A program made the position numbers and the translations under genes. This document shows positions 29,554 through 32,181 of a DNA stretch of 32,181 nucleotides, piece by piece. The DNA lies in the NCBI GenBank assembly GCA_022800665.1, contig JAAWQS010000031.1, positions 1-32,181 of the forward strand, in the 5' to 3' direction. Source of the stretch: Oscillospiraceae bacterium. GTDB lineage: Bacteria > Bacillota > Clostridia > Oscillospirales > Oscillospiraceae. How positions within the stretch are numbered: the stretch's first letter is position 1; each line of letters opens with the position of its first letter. Under the pieces are notes generated by a model. The model saw nothing but the letters and a program-made list of their open reading frames with translations. It was not told the DNA's origin and did not search any database.

Positions 29554-30651
29554 TTACTCCTTCTCGTCGTACCGGTCCGCCCGGTAGCTGCGGCCACGGG
29601 CATAGGGCCGTTCTCCCACCCGGCCGGCCTCCGTGGTGGGCGGTTTCTTATCGCCGCTCTTCTGCGGCTGCTTTTTCGGACGCTTTGCGTCCTGCTCACG
29701 CTGCTCCGCCGCCCGCTTCTTAGCCTCCTCCATGCGCAGCTTCCGCTCCGCATCCCGCTTTGCCGCCCGCTCGTCCTCCTCGGCATTGAGCTTGTCGGTG
29801 TAGAACTTGCCCAGAACCGGCTCCTGAATCATCAGGAACACGCTGTTGGCAATCCAGTACACGCCCAGCGCGGCGGGCATAACGAAGCAGAACCACAGGC
29901 TCATCAGCGGCATCGTCAGGTTCAGCATCTTCATGCTCGCCTGCTGCTGGCTCTGGCCGTTGCTCTTGTTCATAAGGATGGTCTGGAAGTATTGCAGTCC
30001 GGCGGCCAGCACGGGGATCAGAATCAGGCCGATCAGCCCCCATTCCAGCTTGAAGTTGGAAAAGGCCGCGGTGGGCTGGACGCTCAGGTCCACGCCCAGG
30101 AAGTTATAGTGCATCTGGATCAGCCGGTCCCCCACGCCCTCAATGCCGTGCCAGTCGGTTCCGGACCAGTGCTGGGAGATAAAGTTGGACAGATAAATCT
30201 GTTCATACGCGCCATACGCGCCGTTCTTCAGCTGCTCAGGCATGTAGCCCAGGGTGATAGCCGCTTCCCGCAGGGCTTCGCAGGCCTGATCGCTCAGGCC
30301 CATGAAGTAGGTAATGGGCTGGCGGATGACGGAGTACAGCGGCACCAGGATAAACAGAGGCAGCAGGGACCACATACAGCCGCCCATGGGGTTGATGCCC
30401 TCCTCCATATAGAGCTTCTGCAGCTCCTCCTGATACTTCTGCTGGTTTTTGGCGTACTGCTTCTGCAATTCCGCCTGGCGGCCCGACAGCCGCCCCATCC
30501 GGACCATACTCCGCTTTGACTTCATCTGGAACGGCAGCATCACCAGCTTCACCACCAGGCTGAAGAGGATGATGGCCAGTCCATAGGACCCGGTGGCGGC
30601 ATAGAGCCAGCGGAGCAGGGCGGCAAAGGGAATGGATACGAGTTTGCCCAT
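29554..30651 (-). CDS. yidC: YidC/Oxa1-family membrane protein insertase
   Basis: 365 residues. The core has five predicted membrane helices: TGSYGLAIILFSLVVKLVML near the start, then a cytoplasmic hairpin (RQAELQKQYAKNQQKYQEEL), LLPLFILVPLYSVIRQPITY, and a late pair ending AALGVYWIANSVFLMIQEPV. No lipobox or signal peptide is seen at the N-terminus. The C-terminal ~70 residues are Lys/Arg-rich and likely bind ribosomes. YidC inserts small membrane proteins and helps the Sec system. The ATG has SD cggagga. It follows yidD by about 40 bases. Confidence 0.95.
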   Translation of the reverse strand: MGKLVSIPFAALLRWLYAATGSYGLAIILFSLVVKLVMLPFQMKSKRSMVRMGRLSGRQAELQKQYAKNQQKYQEELQKLYMEEGINPMGGCMWSLLPLFILVPLYSVIRQPITYFMGLSDQACEALREAAITLGYMPEQLKNGAYGAYEQIYLSNFISQHWSGTDWHGIEGVGDRLIQMHYNFLGVDLSVQPTAAFSNFKLEWGLIGLILIPVLAAGLQYFQTILMNKSNGQSQQQASMKMLNLTMPLMSLWFCFVMPAALGVYWIANSVFLMIQEPVLGKFYTDKLNAEEDERAAKRDAERKLRMEEAKKRAAEQREQDAKRPKKQPQKSGDKKPPTTEAGRVGERPYARGRSYRADRYDEKE

Positions 30652-30690
30652 GGGCGTTTTTTCCTCCGAATTTGATACGTTTACGGCCTG

Positions 30691-30906
30691 TTACGGCACA
30701 GGGTCATACAGGTCCCCCTTATAAAAGGGGTGGCATCGCAAAACACGCCGCGCGGCCAGCCAGCCCCCCTTCCAGGGACCGTACTTTTCAATAGCCTCCA
30801 GGGCGTATTGGGAACAGGTGGGAACAAACCGGCACCGGGGGGGCAGGCCCGGAGAGATGGCTCTTTGATAGAACCGGATGGCCCCGATCAGGAGTCTCCC
30901 CATCAT
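30691..30906 (-). CDS. yidD: Membrane protein insertion efficiency factor YidD
   Basis: 71 residues with the complete family signature: [20 protein letters not shown], then [13 protein letters not shown] and [13 protein letters not shown]. The two Cys residues (R-C-R and T-C-S) and the C-terminal RC are conserved. YidD is a small peripheral membrane protein acting with YidC. Its ATGATG overlaps the rnpA stop, so it is translated by coupling. Confidence 0.95.
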   Translation of the reverse strand: MMGRLLIGAIRFYQRAISPGLPPRCRFVPTCSQYALEAIEKYGPWKGGWLAARRVLRCHPFYKGDLYDPVP

Positions 30907-31250
30907 TTCGGACGGTTCTCCAGCAGCCCCAGCTCCCGGCAGGCCCGGTAGAACGCGCCGGTCAGCCGGTCGTAAGGCCCGTCCACCGCCCGGCCACGGG
31001 CCACGGCGACAATGTCGAAGCCCTGGACCAGTTCGCTCTGGGCCAGACGGTAGACCTCCCGCAGACGGCGGCGGGCGCGGTTGCGCACCACAGCCCCCCC
31101 CAGCTTCGTGCTCACGGTGATCCCCAGCCGGTTGCGCCCCAGCCGGTTTGGCCGGCAGTAGAGCACCAGAAAGGGCGTCACCGCAGAGCGGCCCCGGCGG
31201 TAGATTTGCCGGAAGGTACGGTTTTCCTTAATCGTTTCGGTCTTCTTCAT
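30903..31250 (-). CDS. rnpA: Ribonuclease P protein component
   Basis: 115 residues. The RNP motif [16 protein letters not shown] is clear, and the N-terminal part [20 protein letters not shown] is typical. It is the protein subunit of RNase P, which trims the 5' leader of tRNA precursors. The SD before the ATG is weak (gtgaaac), and a terminator-like hairpin lies 29 bases upstream, so rnpA output may be low relative to rpmH. Confidence 0.95.
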   Translation of the reverse strand: MKKTETIKENRTFRQIYRRGRSAVTPFLVLYCRPNRLGRNRLGITVSTKLGGAVVRNRARRRLREVYRLAQSELVQGFDIVAVARGRAVDGPYDRLTGAFYRACRELGLLENRPK

Positions 31251-31278
31251 AGCGTTTCACGTGTTCCCATACGAATGC

Positions 31279-31310
31279 AAAAGGACGGCAAAATCGAACC
31301 ATTGCCGTCC
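31279..31310 (-). terminator. Terminator-like hairpin between rpmH and rnpA
   Basis: GGACGGCAA and TTGCCGTCC (31283-31291 with 31302-31310) form a perfect 9-bp stem with a 10-base loop, followed on the minus strand by TTTT (31279-31282). Partial termination here would give much more L34 than RnpA, a known need for this gene pair. Confidence 0.75.
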
Positions 31311-31347
31311 CCTTGAAGATCTATTTGCGATGCAAGCTCCGCAAGCC

Positions 31348-31482
31348 TCAATGGGTCAGGCGGTTGCGGCCCTTGGCGCGGCGGCGGGAGAGCACCTTGC
31401 GGCCATTGGCCGTCCGCATACGTTTGCGGAAGCCGTGCTCCTTGGAGCGCTGGCGCTTTTTGGGCTGATAGGTACGGAACAT
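31348..31482 (-). CDS. rpmH: 50S ribosomal protein L34
   Basis: 44 residues: [20 protein letters not shown], then [20 protein letters not shown]. This is the whole of L34, the smallest of the basic proteins of the large subunit. The ATG at 31482 has a strong SD (aggaggtg). The longer frame starting at 31620 reads through the leader and is not real. Confidence 0.97.
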   Translation of the reverse strand: MFRTYQPKKRQRSKEHGFRKRMRTANGRKVLSRRRAKGRNRLTH

Positions 31483-31619
31483 TTGCATACACCTCCTAAT
31501 CTGATCTGCTGCAGGGGACATGCAGTCTCCTGCTACTCGACGGCGGGCGGGCTGTCTGGGGTCCGCCCCGCAGTTGACATGTTTAGGCTTGTCACTCTTT
31601 TCCCCTTTGATGACAAGCA
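31483..31619 (-). promoter_or_regulatory. Long structured 5' leader of rpmH
   Basis: About 137 bases lie between the predicted start (near 31619) and the ATG. Three hairpins can form on the transcript: GCTTGTCA/TGACAAGC (31587-31594 with 31611-31618, starting at about +2), GCGGG/CCCGC (31543-31547 with 31567-31571) and GCAGG/CCTGC (31511-31515 with 31529-31533), the last just before the SD. This could stabilise the mRNA or take part in feedback control. Confidence 0.45.
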
Positions 31620-31625
31620 ACAGAT

Positions 31626-31654
31626 ATTATACATAAAAAAGTGTTTCGTGTCAA
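31626..31654 (-). promoter_or_regulatory. Consensus sigma-A promoter of rpmH
   Basis: On the minus strand, a perfect TTGACA (31649-31654), a 17-base spacer and a perfect TATAAT (31626-31631). It is the strongest-looking promoter in the window, as expected for rpmH. Confidence 0.85.
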
Positions 31655-31875
31655 CCGGAAATTAGCAGATTTGGGGGAATTTCATTTTATAGAATCAAAA
31701 AGCCGCTGGCAATATGCCAGAGGGTACTTTTATACACTTTATCCGTCCTGTCCCGCCTGCAGCTTTTTCACCTCGTCAGTAATAAACGCAACACAATTCC
31801 GGTGTTTTTTCAAGCTTGCCGGGCAAAAAGAAACCAGAATCGCCGCGCCGTTCACCCGCAGGCCAACGAATAGTA

Positions 31876-31927
31876 TGACAAAAAGGGAAACAAGTTGGAA
31901 AAAAGTGATGGGAGGGTCTTTTCGTCA
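31876..31927. promoter_or_regulatory. Inverted pair of Spo0A-like boxes in oriC
   Basis: TTCGTCA (31921-31927) is the reverse of TGACGAA, a full match to the Spo0A box TGNCGAA. TGACAAA (31876-31882) differs by one base. They lie inside a 12-bp imperfect inverted repeat and about 50-100 bases from the DnaA boxes. Short motifs can occur by chance. Confidence 0.35.
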
Positions 31928-31977
31928 TAACAGACAAGGAACCAGTCCGAACCGCCGCCCAGCACGGGTTTTACACA

Positions 31978-32021
31978 TTATCCACATTGTTTTCCACATC
32001 GTTATGTCAACATGTGGATTC
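31978..32021 (+). promoter_or_regulatory. DnaA box cluster
   Basis: TTATCCACA (31978-31986) is a perfect consensus box. TTTTCCACA (31990-31998) has one mismatch. TGTGGATTC (32013-32021) is an inverted box with two mismatches. TTTTACACA directly before the first (31969-31977) is a further weak match. Confidence 0.8.
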
Positions 32022-32097
32022 TCTAATCCGGCTCCGAATTGCAGAATCCGCCGATGGGGATGCGTCCGGCAGGGGCGCGGGCCACGGAAATCAATTT

Positions 32098-32126
32098 TTG
32101 CAAAAGGGATAAAAACGAGCTATAAT
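32098..32126 (+). promoter_or_regulatory. Probable dnaA promoter
   Basis: TTGCAA (32098-32103), a 17-base spacer and consensus TATAAT (32121-32126), pointing out of the window. gaggaag near 32164 may be the start of the dnaA SD region. dnaA itself is not in the window. Confidence 0.65.
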
Positions 32127-32181
32127 AGAAGAATGGGAAAGCAGAAAATAGTCGAATATTTCGAGGAAGTAGAAGCGAACC

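Larger units (their letters stand above)
31672..32097. other. oriC region between rpmH and dnaA
   Basis: About 430 bases without a credible gene, between the rpmH promoter and the predicted dnaA promoter. This is the conserved origin position in Firmicutes (rpmH-oriC-dnaA). It holds DnaA boxes at 31978-32021, an imperfect 12-bp inverted repeat (31874-31885 with 31918-31929), and a weak CTGGC/GCCAG hairpin (31706-31720) with a T5 tract on the minus side. No classical AT-rich unwinding element stands out. Confidence 0.75.

Noticed and set aside
31697-31720. Terminator CTGGC-AATAT-GCCAG with T5 on the minus side
   Set aside because: Only a 5-bp stem in the origin gap with no gene feeding into it; mentioned under the origin but not called.
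32132-32181. Start of dnaA at the ATG at 32132
   Set aside because: The ATG lies at or before the predicted transcription start and has no SD, and the peptide does not look like a DnaA N-terminus. dnaA probably starts after 32181.
1-32181. CRISPR arrays, insertion sequences, rRNA and tRNA genes
   Set aside because: No spaced direct repeats, transposase motifs or RNA gene signatures were found.

Overview
This is a GC-rich window from the chromosome of an anaerobic, spore-forming, amino-acid-fermenting Firmicute, most like the Oscillospiraceae (Flavonifractor/Intestinimonas/Oscillibacter-type Clostridia). The taxonomy is inferred from gene content: oxidative ornithine degradation, a SpoIIQ-type sporulation protein behind a sigma-F-like promoter, a fused xanthine-dehydrogenase-type molybdenum hydroxylase, a DarA c-di-AMP receptor and a Gram-positive origin region. 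The right end is the left flank of oriC: rpmH, rnpA, yidD, yidC and jag run leftwards on the minus strand, and DnaA boxes plus a probable dnaA promoter sit in the last 200 bases. dnaA itself must begin just outside the window.

Layout. 1-700: the possible start of a minus-strand nucleotide-binding protein, hairpins, a 61-codon ORF with a terminator, then the hydroxylase promoter and a candidate operator. 701-3798: molybdenum hydroxylase overlapping a P-loop NTPase. 3898-6020: sigma-F-like promoter, spoIIQ, terminator and a D-Ala-D-Ala carboxypeptidase. 6046-8306: a SxxK serine hydrolase and darA, on the minus strand behind their own promoter. 8399-19254: the ornithine block on the minus strand. 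19386-21948, plus strand: a LysR regulator, deoC, deoD and a small zinc-ribbon protein. 21967-27250: a minus-strand set of response regulator, sensor kinase, HtrA protease, polysaccharide deacetylase and LarE, ending at a terminator. 27366-28493: a secreted protein with a stalk-like domain and a degenerate deacetylase domain. 28676-31482: the jag-yidC-yidD-rnpA-rpmH set. 31483-32181: leader, origin and dnaA promoter.

How the genes fit together. Orr makes D-ornithine. OraS/OraE (B12 and PLP) converts it to 2,4-diaminopentanoate, with a GlmL-like protein as probable reactivase. Ord oxidatively deaminates that, and OrtA/OrtB cleaves the product with CoA to alanine and acetyl-CoA. An EamA transporter and an NhaC antiporter follow in the same direction. 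The LysR gene is divergent from ord, and the two predicted promoters overlap face to face, which suggests coupled control. A terminator-like hairpin after ord suggests that ord is made in excess of the distal genes.

The best candidates for something undescribed are a predicted three-way-junction RNA leader in front of nhaC, a near-identical hairpin element found twice inside the ornithine operon, the two-component/HtrA/deacetylase/LarE set, the deacetylase-like pseudoenzyme, and an inverted pair of Spo0A-like boxes beside the DnaA boxes. Everything here was read by eye; no database search or folding program was run.
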